From Effrenium voratum (Eukaryota > Sar > Dinophyceae > Suessiales > Symbiodiniaceae), in NCBI GenBank assembly GCA_963377175.1, contig CAUJNA010003794.1:355667-419666 (forward strand): a stretch of DNA of 64,000 bases, written 5' to 3'. The notes under the pieces are model-generated. The model saw only the letters and a program-made list of their open reading frames with translations. It was not told the DNA's origin and ran no database searches. Below are positions 45,001 to 56,001 of this stretch, one piece after another. How positions within the stretch are numbered: the first letter of the stretch is position 1; every line of letters starts with the position of its first letter. The position numbers were made by a program, and so were the translations under genes.

Positions 45001-47711
45001 CAGAGCAGCGACCTAGCCTCAAGTGTGGTACATGCAAAAGTTCTTGGGCTTTCAAGGGCAGAAGGGGCCCAATGAAGCCAGTTTCCTGGGCGAACCTGAA
45101 CCCCGCTGCAGTTGGGCCGGGCCGATTGCAACCTCAATCTCCCCACGAGCTCTGCACGGGGGTGGGGGGGGGGAGTGCTTCTTTCCGTCTTGGTGACCTG
45201 CAACCTGTTGGCAGCTCCACTTGTGGGTTGCGGGTTGGATTGGCCAAAACCACTAAACAGCATGTTGGGCTTTCCACTCCCAACAAGTCCAAAGACCGAA
45301 ACCGAACTCAGGGAGTAAGTCGCCAACCCCGGCCAAAAGGCCCATGGCATTCCTCCCGGGTCCCCCAAACAACATCGCTTCGAGGTCGTGTTCAAACCCC
45401 CGGAAGGTGAGATGTTTGTGTGATGTTGGAAATTCCGCAGGTTGGAGAACCCGGAAGGTGAGGTCGCGATTCAGCTTGTGATGTTGAAAGTTCCCAAGGT
45501 TTTTGGGCTTGGTTTGGAGGGAAGGTTTGTGTGTGACGTTGATGTTCATTTTGGGGAGGGGTTTGGAGAGAAACCAAAAGGAAAACCAGCATTGCTTGTG
45601 GGCACTTTTTGGCACATGTGCGACAACCTGGCCTTGGAGTACAGCTCGTTCCCCCGGCGCCGGAAGACATTGGCCCTGGCACAACTTTTCACAAGCGCCT
45701 CGCAAGATCTCTGGGCTAGCTGTTGTGATGGCTCCTTTTGTCTTGTGTATCTCCTTTGGGCGGTTTGGATTAGGGGTTGGGAAACTAGGTGGATCCCCAA
45801 GAAAAGGATCTGTAACAAGGTGAGCGCGTTTCGCCCCCCAGGTGAGCTTGTCGTGAAATAAGAAGAACCAATCCGAACTCGTACTAAGGAGTGTTCATGC
45901 TTACCGCTCAAAGCCTGTTTGAAATATGGCTTCTGACTGAGGCTGGGCGAGGAGGGACGCAGGTGGTCAAGTCACTAGTCTTGTTGAATGGAATCCCCAA
46001 AGCAAGCCAAGTAAAGTAGGGCATAGCTACTCTGTGTGCGCAGCTTGTTTTCGAAGTGTTTGCCTTGTTCAACTTGAAGAGTCTTGCAACCAGCATCTCA
46101 GCAGAACTAGCAGACTAGCAGGGTGTTCCGCTCTCGGGCCATTCTGCGCCCACCAAGTTTAAGTTTCTCTCCCAAGTGGTAGGCGGCCCAGTTGTTTTTT
46201 TACCATGCTTGGGAGAGGAGTGGCCAACCGCTAAGCGCAATCTTACATGAATAACGGCCAATCCTTGTTTGGGTATAGGGGGTCTGGACTTTGATTTCCC
46301 CAAGAAGATGGGACACCTGGGCTGTTTACCGCTGGCTTTACGTAGGTCCGTTTTTCGGAGGTTCGCCCGCCTGTCCAGCGGGCTGGCCGCCTGGGTGGGG
46401 GCTCGTGTTCGACGCCAAAAAGGCGTTCGCTAGGAGTCCCTATGGCTCACTCTCTGAGTGGATCTTGCGAACAAACCTGTTTGTGTATCACTAAATGGTC
46501 CAAACCAAAAAGTATGAAGTCCGGGGACTCCGTAAGTGAGCGCATATCCAATCCATACAGTTAGCACCTTGAAGGATTTGGGGATCCAGGCGCTAACCAA
46601 TTGTTACTCACACACTTCCCTTTGAGGAGTCAAGGGAAAACTTGATCCCGTCGCTGTTCAACCGAAACCTGAAAACAGGAAGATCTCCTGAAGCTGGGGA
46701 TCCCCTCCGGGTGTTAAAAGGGAAACCGGGGGCACGGGTGATACAAAGAAGGTGTCAAACCAGTCCACATAAATCCCGCAGAATCTGCCAGAACCGATTT
46801 GCCCGACCCCGCCACAAATAAGCGTTTGCTTCAACTCCACTTGGGGTGTTGCTCGGGGATGGCTTTGGCTCGCTTTTGAAAAGCTCGCACTCAGTGTCTG
46901 GGACGTCCGAGGTTCCCAAGCAAGTCTTGCCAGATGGCATGGGCTGGAAGAAATCCAGGCAATGGGACCCCAACCCCAACCCACTTTCAAGTTGTGCCAT
47001 CCCCCAGTGGCTTGGTGCTTCGGACGTTGGAGAGGGGTCTTCCCCATTTGGCTTCAAAAGGAGCTGGGGTTTCAGCGCAGCCTGCAGTCAGCGTCCTTCC
47101 AATTGGTGGTTTGGATTAGCGGTGTGGTGGTTCAAGGGTACATCCTACAAGAACCAGGGGGCCAATCCAAATCCAAAAATCCAAGCCACCTAACCTGAAA
47201 TTACCCTCCCACCGACTAACGTGGATGTGGATCCCTGTAAAAAGACTGCTTTCCTCTTGGCTGGGGCTTTGTGCACTTCCACTCTCAAATTCAAATCTAT
47301 CCGAAGCCACCGGTCAATCCGAGCCACCAAGGGATACCTTAGTAAGTCATGGTTATTCAGGGATCCTTGCATTATACACCTGAACATTGCCTTGTAAATG
47401 GTGGTTTCCCTTTTTCCACCAAATTGGGCAAAATGTATTTTTTAAGGAGCCCCGTTATTGATTAGCTGATTCGGAATCCACCAAGAACAAGTCTTCCATT
47501 TGCTTAAGCCCACCGGGAGGAGAACAAAAACGATTCCCGTTACAAAAAAAAAAAAAGCACTAAAAAATGGGACCGGTTCCCTTTAAAACCAACCGGGGAA
47601 AATAACCATTACAAATATTCAGCAACTGGAAGATGTGCTTTCCGGCCCCGAGGGCGCCACCGCAGCTCCGGCGCTCTCTGCTTCGAAGTTCTCGGGCAAG
47701 TAGCTCGCCAT
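39050..47711 (-). CDS. TPR-repeat protein, spliced, N-terminus present
   Basis: Tetratricopeptide-repeat protein, a protein-protein interaction scaffold of the kind found in Hsp70/Hsp90 co-chaperones; the exact family is not decided. Modelled exons: 47682-47711 (start ATG, MASYLPENFE, context accATGG), 45633-45698 (ALVKSCARANVF then RRRGNELYSK, the classical TPR opening), 43201-43276 (ALHFLPHDHRLPG to CMKH), 41448-41512 (DAQQCIKLRRDYVKGWLLLA, the second TPR helix pair), about 39090-39139 (LGKHSEAAQELHNG). Junctions keep frame. Donors are GC (GCAGAG, GCCAGG, GCCTGA) except one GTCAGC. About 12 residues expected between the second and third exons are absent, so one exon is probably missing from the model. 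A last exon at 38052-38132 ending in TGA is possible and listed separately. Not recognised as a named gene. Confidence 0.6.
40625..40757. mobile_element. MITE/introner-like element with 22-bp terminal inverted repeats
   Basis: Left end TACTGTGGATGGACGAAATCC at 40626-40646 is the reverse complement of GGATTTCGTCCATCCACAGTA at 40736-40756; extended by one base each side the match is 21 of 22. Total length 133 bases. The interior has CCTGTAAATACCAACTTACC, linking it to the GGTTGAAACC family at 2.7, 56.9 and 62.6 kb. Non-coding. It lies in an intron of the TPR gene between the exons at 41.4 and 39.1 kb. Confidence 0.8.
41643..41752. mobile_element. Element with CTCACTTC(C/T)TGAGT inverted ends
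   Basis: Left end ACTCACTTCTTGAGTGG, right end ACTCAGGGAGTGAGA, reverse complements over 14 of 15 bases. Interior GGATTGGCCAAA, CTTGTTGTTTATCACTGAAA, AAAGTCCAGG. Copies at about 34490-34570, 36008-36115, 37550-37660, 42365-42475, 45230-45320, 46443-46545 and 49115-49220 show the same order of words, most of them between recognised minus-strand exons. Confidence 0.75.
42864..42975. mobile_element. 112-bp element with perfect 15-bp inverted repeats
   Basis: AGTTGGTGGTTTGGA at 42864-42878 and its exact reverse complement TCCAAACCACCAACT at 42961-42975. The interior has TACCCTCTACAAGAACCAGA and GGTTCAAATCCCC. Related copies or halves occur at about 42511-42550, 44480-44570, 47101-47192, 60560-60640 and 63880-63960. 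The TTCAAATCC core looks like a tRNA B box but no tRNA fold surrounds it. Confidence 0.8.
46443..46545. mobile_element. Copy of the CTCACTTCCTGAGT-end element
   Basis: Left GGCTCACTCTCTGAGTGG, interior TGTTTGTGTATCACTAAATG, right AAGTCCGGGGACTC then GTAAGTGAGC. The terminal repeats are diverged but in register with 41643-41752. It lies in the first intron of the TPR gene. Confidence 0.6.
47101..47192. mobile_element. Copy of the TTGGTGGTTTGGA-end element
   Basis: Left end AATTGGTGGTTTGGA at 47101-47115; interior CATCCTACAAGAACCAGGGG; right end ATCCAAGCCACCTAACC is an imperfect partner. It lies in the first intron of the TPR gene. Confidence 0.55.
47358..47460. repeat. Dispersed repeat, copy 2 (CATTATACACCTGAACATTG)
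   Basis: CAGGGATCCTTGCATTATAC, ACCTGAACATTGCCTTGTAA, ATGGTGGTTTCCC, AATTGGGCAAAATGTAT, GGAGCCCCG. It lies between the TPR exons at 45.7 and 47.7 kb. Confidence 0.8.
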
Positions 47712-50460
47712 GGTCGCCTAGGCTCCCATTTAATCTGATGCAACTTTTTGTTGGAGTCAAACTCCCAAAAAAGCACTCCAATGATGTTTGATTCTTTATG
47801 GGAGTCAAACCCAGAAAAGGGGCTGCAAAACCTGGTGTTTCAGATCGGATTGTCCACTGCGAGTTGAAGAAACATGGTATTCATCGGATTTTCCACTATA
47901 GCATCAACCCCTTTGTGTCTCTCAGTCGGCATGGCAAGCCTGCTTCACACATGAGGGCAGGTTTTAGGTTTTGGGTGTGCCCAATCCGGAGCACTCCACC
48001 ATTTCCTCTGATAAAGGAGTCCTCACATGTTCAACATCGGCTGAGAACGAGGGTGACCTCCTTGCGGAGGATGCCCGTGAGATATCGCAGCGGTTAGGCT
48101 GTTCAGTTCAGAGACTCTTTGTGTGCATCTTGGGCACCCCGACGAAACAATATAGGATACTTGTTGTTTGCCCATCCTATAAACCATAGAGCCGAAAGGT
48201 AAACTCTGTCACCACTGGCATGCGCACACTGCTAAAATACATTTGTACAGCATGATGTACATTCTAGCATTTTCTATCTTGCTCTCGGCCATAGAGACGC
48301 TAATGAATTCCAGCTTATTGTGTCCGCTCACGCACTGTGGGCAACGTGATGCATGCACAACGCACAAACCAACGCCATACACTTTGGCAAATTCGCCGCT
48401 CTCGAAACAGATTTCGTCCTGTGGGCCGCGCCGATTAGCTGCCACCCTGCGTGCGCATTCTGTGCACGTGTTCACTCCCACGATGAGGTGCAGCTAATTG
48501 TCTGCTGCTGCACTATGCGGTAGGGATGTAGATCATGACTGTGGCCTATGGGGAAAGCTGATCCAAGAAGGGCTTGAGTTGCCTCCTTTGCTTCCTTCGA
48601 GCTTCCCTTAGTTTGCCCGTTTTTGTGGGGGGCAAGCGCAAAGTGCCGGCCAGCTGCCGTCCATTGGGGCGCCTTTTTTGCACGACACCGACCCCTTGGG
48701 CCAAAGCTGGCGAAGAGATGCTCATTCTTCACAGCGCGCGGAGTGCCCCAAAATTATTCCGGTCAAGTGCTGATCCGGGTGTGTTTGTTTTTGAGGACCT
48801 CCCCAAAATGATGGTTTTCCTTTTGGTGCCCCTTTAAAACCATAAACAAAAATGGCACGCTCGAAAAAAGACACTGCCATACAGACTTCTCATCACTGTT
48901 TGCCCGCTTTGGGGAAGATTTTGGCCCACATGCATCATCTTGCGTGCTTCAAGCCCTGCAACAATCTGCAACATGTCTCCGCCTGAGACGACCCTAGTCG
49001 TGGCGGAAAAGCAACCCTCCATTGGCAATCACATGTTACAATAACATGCGTGGCTACCTAAGGCCTGTTTCCAAAACGAAACCAACAATCGCACTGTTGG
49101 GGGCACCTGCCAACCTTGCCAACTGAGTTGACTTGCCTAAAAACAGTCCATGCATTTGTTTGTTTACTACTGAAATGGTCCGTGCGTTTCAAGTCCAGGA
49201 ACTCACGGAGTGAGTGATCCCAAAAGACAAAAACGGGGAAACCGGTGCAGACAATGGCTTCAGAACTGGAGGAGTACGTACGCCGGGGCGACACCATGGT
49301 TTATGGCGCCAGTCAAGTGAACCCCAGGTTTGACCTCAGGTCGACCATCGCTTCCCCGGAAGCACGACGTCTACGTTAAGACCAAAGTATCCGTGCCACG
49401 TCGCGCAACATCGGGAGTCGCGAAAAACCGTGCCTTCCCAGCGCGCACCGGAATGATCTTAACAAGTGGATGGGGCAGCGAGCGCCGCACGGCCTTTGGA
49501 ACCAATGCGCGCCAAACACGCGGCTCTCAAAGGATTTGGCCTCAGTTTCGCGAGAAGGCAACACCCCCCCTCCGTCAAGGAAGCTCAGCCGTCAAAGCTA
49601 GGCTGGAATTAGAACCCCAGCAAACAAATATATTTTTGCCTGGTTAGTGGAAAACAAAGGGACCCCAAAAAAGCAACAGCAAAAAGGGGAGCTAATTCTG
49701 GGGAAGAAAAGTTGTCCCCAACAAGAACATCCAACGATCTTCAATTGTAGGTAGGAGGAAGGCTTGCCTGCGTGAAATGCTGGCAAACCCCTCCCAATGT
49801 TGAGGGAATTGAGTATGGCGAATTTCTTCTCCAAGTGCTTGGGCCACCCAATCACTTGCTTGGAATTGAACAAGCCGCAATTGGGTTTGTCCCTTTTGAT
49901 CGAAACTTCGAATTAGCCCTCAGTCGGCAAAGCAACACGCAAGACCGGAATTAAACACCAAACTATTTAGGCCCATGTTTGAAGATGCACAGGGACTTGA
50001 ATGCAAGTGCACTGGGGGTGCGCAACACAGCAGCTTCCATGACACCAAGACACGTACTTTCGTGTTGCAACACCCCCTGGGCTGTCTTCAGATCCTGCTA
50101 AAGGTTTAACTTTTAGTGGGTTAAATGGAAACTACCACTAAACTCGAAACACCTAGAAACCGAAGGGAATGGCTGGGACCCACCCAGAAAACAGATGAAG
50201 CAGTTTGACCGTTGGCCCCAGCTTCTCCTAGGCTTCCGGCAGACAGCCTGAGGCCCAAGCCAGCTAGGCGTACTTCTTCTTTGGGCTGATCTGCAGGGCG
50301 CGGTTTCCAGGCAATGAGAATCAACCAGGTGACCCAGCTACGGGCGTGGGCTATCCACTTGCTTCACTTCATCTTTCAACGGTCCCGGATCCCAAATCCC
50401 AATTTTCACGTAAGGAGCTCGGAGAGTCACTGAGTGAGTTGAGTCCAAGATCCCACAGAG
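47712..50460. other. Region upstream of the TPR start, no gene recognised
   Basis: Holds repeat copies at 49115-49222 and 50086-50175 and a GGTTTTCCTTTTGG module at 48808-48850. Frames at 48.0-48.5 and 49.4-49.6 kb lack motifs. The promoter of the TPR gene should lie near its right-hand (upstream) side, but no element was recognisable. Confidence 0.4.
49115..49222. mobile_element. Copy of the CTCACTTCCTGAGT-end element
   Basis: Interior GTTTGTTTACTACTGAAATG and AAGTCCAGGAACTCACGGAG, right end GTGAGTGAT-like. The left end is degraded. It lies upstream of the TPR start codon, so this family is not confined to introns. Confidence 0.55.
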
Positions 50461-50461
50461 A

Positions 50462-51211
50462 GTGCGAACTGCATTCTGGCCCAACCTTCTGAAGCCGCTG
50501 AAAGGGATGTTTCTACCGTTGAGCGCCCGGCCACGGGCCATGACGACAACTGGATCTGGAGGAGGGGGAAGAGCGAGCGCGTGGCAAACGCCGGCTGGTG
50601 ATCCCGACATGGAAGCCAAAGCAACTGCAAAATGGATGGCCAGCCGGGCAAAACATCGAGGCCAGGCGATTGACCACCGAAGCAAGCACCCCGAGCTCTT
50701 GAAAGACCGAGGGCTTCTGCCTGCTGATGGACATGGGACCGAGCCCAAGGCTTTTTCCAAGGCTTTCCGACCGCCCTTCGACAAGCTCACAGTCTGTGCA
50801 AACTGCGCCAAACAACTGGCACAACATGAGCTCTTGCTTCAAGGGTCATCGGGGGAAGTGGACCTGTTGCTGCTGGTGCACTTTTCGTGAGAAAAAGGCC
50901 GTCTTGGACAAGGTGGGTCAGCCGCGTGCATGAGCAGCAATTGTTGCAGCTTAATTATGCAGGGAGCTGCAGGCTTTGCATGGCTGCATGGTACAGACAG
51001 GTCAGCAACTTTCATGGACATATTCGTAGCCTGAACCAAAAAAGAAAAGCGAGCAAGGGATCTGGACAACTTGCAGGAATTCACACACCTGAACTTGGGC
51101 GAGACCATTTTACTCCTTGGTGAGCTCCAGGGTTCCCTGCAAACAATGCTGGGCATCCCGCTCAATGGAGAAACGATCGATGGCAACTTGGCCCCATTTG
51201 AAGATCTTCAG
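50462..51211 (+). CDS. Unrecognised plus-strand gene fragment, at least two exons
   Basis: The first open stretch, about 50580-50846, reads MEAKATAKWMASRAKHRGQA, then a CANCAKQLAQHELLLQ ending; the opposite strand is also open, so its strand is not certain. The second exon is clearer: 51044-51211 codes KRARDLDNLQEFTHLNLGET, then ILLLGELQGSLQTMLG and FEDLQ, and ends exactly at a canonical donor CAG|GTAGCT. The connecting stretch 50920-51000 is rich in GCATG and TTGCA, like the introns of the 3-17.6 kb block, and splicing there looks GT-AG. It could be a fragment of the same class of element. No function can be named. Confidence 0.4.
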
Positions 51212-51251
51212 GTAGCTTCAGCTGATGTTCAAAACAACCACAGGGGAACTC

Positions 51252-51365
51252 GGTGGCTTCCTGCTCCCCTGCTAAAAGTGACTAACTTTTAGTTGTTTAA
51301 TACGGAAAACCCATTAGTTGGCTAAAAGTTGTTCAGTCCTAACATCCCTTGGCAACATGCACCAA
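51252..51365. repeat. Copy of the AAAGTTTAACTTTTAGTGG family
   Basis: TCCCCTGCTAAAAGTGACTA, ACTTTTAGTTGTTTAATACG, CCCATTAGTTGGCTAAAAG, CCTAACATCCCTTGGCAACA, TGCACC. It follows the donor of the plus-strand exon ending at 51211, so it is in or after that intron. Confidence 0.75.
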
Positions 51366-52779
51366 AGTTCTGTTTATGAGCCATGCCCCTTTCCTTTCGC
51401 ACCAGCTGGGGACAGAAAACACTAGCGAGTGGAAGTCACCCGAGTCACCGATTCAGTGATGCACCAAAGGGAAATGGGGGCCTCTCTCTGTCTCTCCAAA
51501 TGTAGCAACTCCAAGCAGGCGATCTCCTCTCGGTTTCGCCTGCTCTTTCGCCTCGACGGAGCTGACAAAGGAAAGGGTCTCGTCCTCTGCGTAGCCGAAG
51601 CGTGCCTCCAGAAACGGCTTCGGCAAAGGAAAGGACGTGGTCAAAACGACTCATAATCAAAACCTGGCACAAAATTGGTGAACATGGTCAAACCGAGTCA
51701 TAATCAAAAACCCTGGCACAAACTTGGTGAGCATGGTGAACCCAAAACCATGTAAAGACTTGCCAAGTCCGCCGCACGTATTTGTGGTTGGCAGTGTCCC
51801 GTTCTGACCTTCATCTACCCGGGTTTTGGATGTGGCTCACATGGGGAATCATGGGCACCCCGGCTTCATAAACCCCCGGTTGATTAATAAGAACACGCCC
51901 CCTTTTTGTGGGAATCCGGATCGCTTTTGTGGGGCCCGGCATGGACGAGTTCGCCAACCCAACAACGAGATCCCCTTTTTGTACAGGAACAACGGGCGAC
52001 GTTGCAACCAAGGCGGGGGGTAATTTGCTCAAATATGCCGCGCAGGTTCCACAGAAAAGGATTGCATCAACATGGGGGAGTACCTCTTCTACCAATCCCT
52101 GAAACGCAACAGGACGGACATTTGGAAGTGACAATGGCGTTTTGACACGACAAAGGGCAAAGGACAAAACAGAGGAAACCCGACAACAAACCCATGCACT
52201 TTAGGGTGTGAGGGACGGGGCGGCTCCTCATTCGGCCCGCCCTGTCACTGTCAAACAGCACCCACCCCCGGTGGCAGCCACGCGGAAGTTGAGGCTACTG
52301 TTGCAGCATGGCCAGTTTAAGAGAAACTAGCGGCTTGTCAAACCTCATTCCCGTTGGAAGCTTGCTGATCAGATTCCGTTTGCTTTTTTGCCCCCTGGAA
52401 AACAGGCAAATACTTCCAGTAGTGATGCATTCCCTTTAAACCCAAGGAAACATATATCACATTCTCTTAAGCCAATGAAGGTCAGGCGCTTTCGCTCGGC
52501 GCCCAGCGCGGAGCTTAACGTGAACCGCGGATAGAGTGGCTACTTCAGTAGCTACCCCAAAATACCCCAAACAAGAAAGGAATGAGAGACCAGCCTAGGC
52601 ACAAAACCTAGGAGAGGCATTGGATAACTTCAATATCTAAGGGTTTTTGTACTACGTCCTGGGATTGCGCCCACTGGGAAATGACCCCATTTAGGCATAT
52701 TTCCGGGATAAATGCATGTTATTTTGGACCATTTTGGGCCATTCCCCAAGGGTGTTGGCTAAGCTGGCCGATGCCTGGC

Positions 52780-52830
52780 CTTGTGCCGGTTGAAGATGTC
52801 CCTCACGGACTCTGCGACCTCCTGGTGCAC
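52780..52830 (-). CDS. Small unassigned exon
   Basis: A 51-base minus-strand piece with acceptor CGGCAG and donor AAG|GCCAGG, the same AG...AG|GC frame seen throughout the firm minus-strand genes. It codes VHQEVAESVRDIFNRHK, amphipathic and plausible, with no family signature. Neighbouring exons were not found, so the gene is unknown. Confidence 0.35.
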
Positions 52831-53324
52831 CTGCCGCGTTCGATTTTTTCGCGCGAAGCGAGAAGCCTGGTTGCGGTTGATTCCCCTGCGAAAAGTGAAG
52901 CAAGTTTTGCGGGTCCAACGGGAAATCCGCTGTTTCAACCAACAAATGTACAAGTCCAAAGATCCGACCAAAGAGCCATGAAGAACAGAAGCGCATGAGA
53001 CGCTGGTTGACATGAGCGGCAACACCGTGGAACCGCGGCAACAAAACCCACACCGTGGCTAGCGCAGCACGGGCTCCGAACAGACTCAGGCACATGGCAA
53101 TGTACTCCCTTGGCCCCCGACTAGGGCCTGCAGGATTCAAATCAGGTTTTCTGGGTGCTTCTCAAAAATGGGGGGTCCCCTGTTATGATGGTTTCTAGTG
53201 GAAACGAAGAGGACACTAACCACCCGGAGCAATCGCTCCCTAATTTTGAGAACCCGTCAAATTACGATTCTCGCATTGGAAAGGGAGGTCCTAGAGGCTC
53301 TGCATCGTATCGAAAAGGACTCGG

Positions 53325-53432
53325 TTGCTTTCTGCTCCCCGGCTAAAAGTTCAACTTTTAGGGGCGGAGTAGAAAACCCACTAGTTGGCAAACAGTTACA
53401 GTCCTGACATCCCTTGGCAAAATGCACCAAGC
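53325..53432. repeat. Copy of the AAAGTTTAACTTTTAGTGG family
   Basis: GCTCCCCGGCTAAAAGTTCA, ACTTTTAGGGGCGGAGTAG, CCCACTAGTTGGCAAACAG, CCTGACATCCCTTGGCAAAA, TGCACC. Confidence 0.75.
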
Positions 53433-53553
53433 AGGCCTCGTGTTGAGCCACCCCATGCTGCTAACTCGAGCTCTCGCCTGGTCCAAGTACTTCTCATCCA
53501 CTGGCTTCTGCTGCTTGACCTCCCGGGACATCCGCATCTTGCCTCTTCCACTA

Positions 53554-53684
53554 TTCTAGGGGCATTTTTTCCATTCTTTCCAGGGGATCATTCTTTTCAG
53601 GAAACCATCAAAAACCCAGGGGACACAGCCAGTTCCTGAAAAGAACGATGATTGAACAGAATGAGGAATCAACCCCTAGAACTA
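53554..53684. mobile_element. Element with TTCTAGGGG inverted ends
   Basis: Left ATTCTAGGGGCATTTTTTCC, interior CAGGGGATCATTCTTTTCAG, AAACCATCAAAAACCCAGGG, right GGAATCAACCCCTAGAAC. The copy at 25195-25312 has TTTTTTCCAGGGATCCTGCT, AAACCTCCAGAAACCCGGGG and GGCAACAACCCCTAGAAG. Confidence 0.65.
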
Positions 53685-55551
53685 TGGCTTCCCCGGACCC
53701 CGGAATAAACGGAGAAGTGCGCTCAAGAATTCGAAGGCGGCCGAAAGTGGCAGGGCCTAGCCTTGCAAGGGCGGCTGTCGAAAACAGACTGGCAACTTGC
53801 ACGTGCCCCTGAACCACTAGTGGACGTTAGGATTCGGGTTGCCAAAAATTTGAGGTCTTCTCAAATTGGACTCGGTACATTGCCAGTATCAAAGTCACCC
53901 AAGCGATACGTCAAAGGGGACCACCCACAGTTCTTGCTGACTTTGATAACCCCCTAAAGCAGAATCAACATCATGAACCCAGAAACAGGGAGCCGGATCG
54001 AACGCCTCGAGCGACGCCTCTGGCCTTGATCGGCTGACCCCAGACGAAGCCCAACGGAGGGTCCAGGAAGCCCATCAAAGAACAGCCCCGGCCCCTCAGC
54101 AAGGTGCCACTCATCCTGGCGAGAGGTATCGAGAGACGCGACGCGTTGCTGAGTAGGGCCATGTTCGGATATAGGATGTTGTTCTATGTTTTGTTTTGTC
54201 TTTTCTTTTTTTCCTGAGGTATAGAGGTCGTATACCACTCACACCAGGGGCACATACTGCCTTACAAGCTTATATTGGTTTCATGTAAGCATTTGCACCT
54301 CCAACGCTCAAATAACCAGTTGAACTGTAATGACCCAATGATTCTTCGAGTCTCCCGGCATGAAAACCAGCAGTGCAGTAAGGACAAATCCGCAACGTGT
54401 TGAACCTAACGCAACCCTTTACCAGCGCAATTTCAAGCTGAGAAGCGTGGACCTTCTGTAGAAAATCAGTGACCATGAGGCTCAGTGCATGCACAGACCA
54501 AGGCGTAAGTGGAAGTCACTCAACAACACGACCAACATCACACCCATAATACCAATTCATCCAAGCAGTTCGCTTCAGCATACTGCGCAGTGCTGATTTC
54601 CCCTGCTGGCCGGGCCTCAAGGGTCTCAGAAGGCTCTGGAAGAAGGGGGGGAGCCTGATGGTGTGGTGAATCCACCTAAGGCGCGAGCAACCCCTGCAAC
54701 TCGACGATTCCACAACAGAAAAAGGGACACCTCCACAGAAACTCGCTGAAAACACAAGAGCCACATCTACCAATCATGCTGAACCCTGTCCCTTGAAAAC
54801 CAATCTAAAAAGGGCCCCCTCCTAAAGAACACAAAGATACGGGCCTTTGGGGGGGACTCTGCAACATGTTAAAGAAAGCTCTTCTCATCCGTACAACTCA
54901 ACAAGTATTTTCTTGACATCTCTTGATCAGTTCAAGTTTTCTAAATGCTTCAGTTTCAAGCATTTCGCTCAATTATCTGAGTTGACTTTGTTGATTGCTG
55001 ACGAACACAGGTGACCTCGAAGGTAACGTCCTTTCAATTCGAGACACCGAATTCCGAATCGTGGCCGCCACCCGGAACTGGAACTGGGTCACTTCTGGTT
55101 CTAAGCCGAAGCCCAAAATTGGGCCTATCCCTATCGATCAATACCTCAGCTCTAGAAACCAGCAAAATAGAACTGGGGCCCTATCTTCTTGTTCCATGCT
55201 AATGTATTCAAGGCGTGCGTATTCCTTGAGAAAGCCTCTGTTGTTTGGATTGAAAAGGAAACAAAGGTGAACATCACCCATTTTGTGGGGTCCGATTCCT
55301 ATTTTGAACACCCTTTTCTGGCATGGGCAAGGCCAGGAATACTGGGATAAAACCGCTTGAATCAGATCTGCAGCTTGCAAGCTCTGGCCTTGATGCTGAG
55401 CAATGCTAACCCTGGATGAAGTAACTGGTGGTGTCCCACGATTGTGTAGCAAAAACTATGGATATCACTTTGTGGGTGAGGCCCCCAAATTTAGGATGGG
55501 CTCTCTACTGCGGGCCCTCATGAGCTCCTACAGAAACTAAGCAGGCGCCGG

Positions 55552-55700
55552 CACGCTTGCATTCTCCGCGAAGTCTCCCAAACGCCACGTCTGACGTCCG
55601 CAGAGCGCAGCCCACTTTGCGCCGCCTCGTTCTTCGAGGCTTGGCTCAGGGCAGCAAGTGCTTGCGCAAGTGCTCGCGGTAGCTCTTGGCCTTTTGCCAC
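55552..55700 (-). CDS. Unassigned GC-rich coding island downstream of the MATE gene
   Basis: Minus strand, about 300 bases past the MATE stop codon. Two frames compete: one gives ELPRALAQALAALSQASKN and continues open; the other gives AKSYREHLRKHLLP and stops. Base composition matches exons and not the surrounding introns. It may begin or end the next gene of the same-strand array. Confidence 0.3.
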
Positions 55701-56001
55701 AAGAAAGCGACAACTTCCGGCAGAGCAAATGACAAGACACATCTGAATCATCTCAGGCTTCATGGAGAATTTTTCAGGGATCGGACTAACAGGTGTTTGA
55801 ATACTTAAAGCGGCAATCGGGTAATTAGTAAGTGGTTAGCAACCATGGTTATAACCCAATTCAGACACACTTGTAATCATGGCCTTTGGGGGGCTACCAC
55901 TATGATTACTACCCACTTACTAAGAACCCGATCGCCCCTTTGCGTATGTTTAAGCCACCCTTGATAATTTTGATATATTCTGATATCCCTGCGTTGCTTG
56001 C

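Larger units (their letters stand above)
52831..55551. other. No firm gene; repeats and one weak exon island
   Basis: Holds element copies at 53325-53432 and 53554-53684. A GC-rich island at 53720-53785 reads AALARLGPATFGRLRILER on the minus strand and could be an exon. The rest looks like intron or spacer. Confidence 0.35.
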
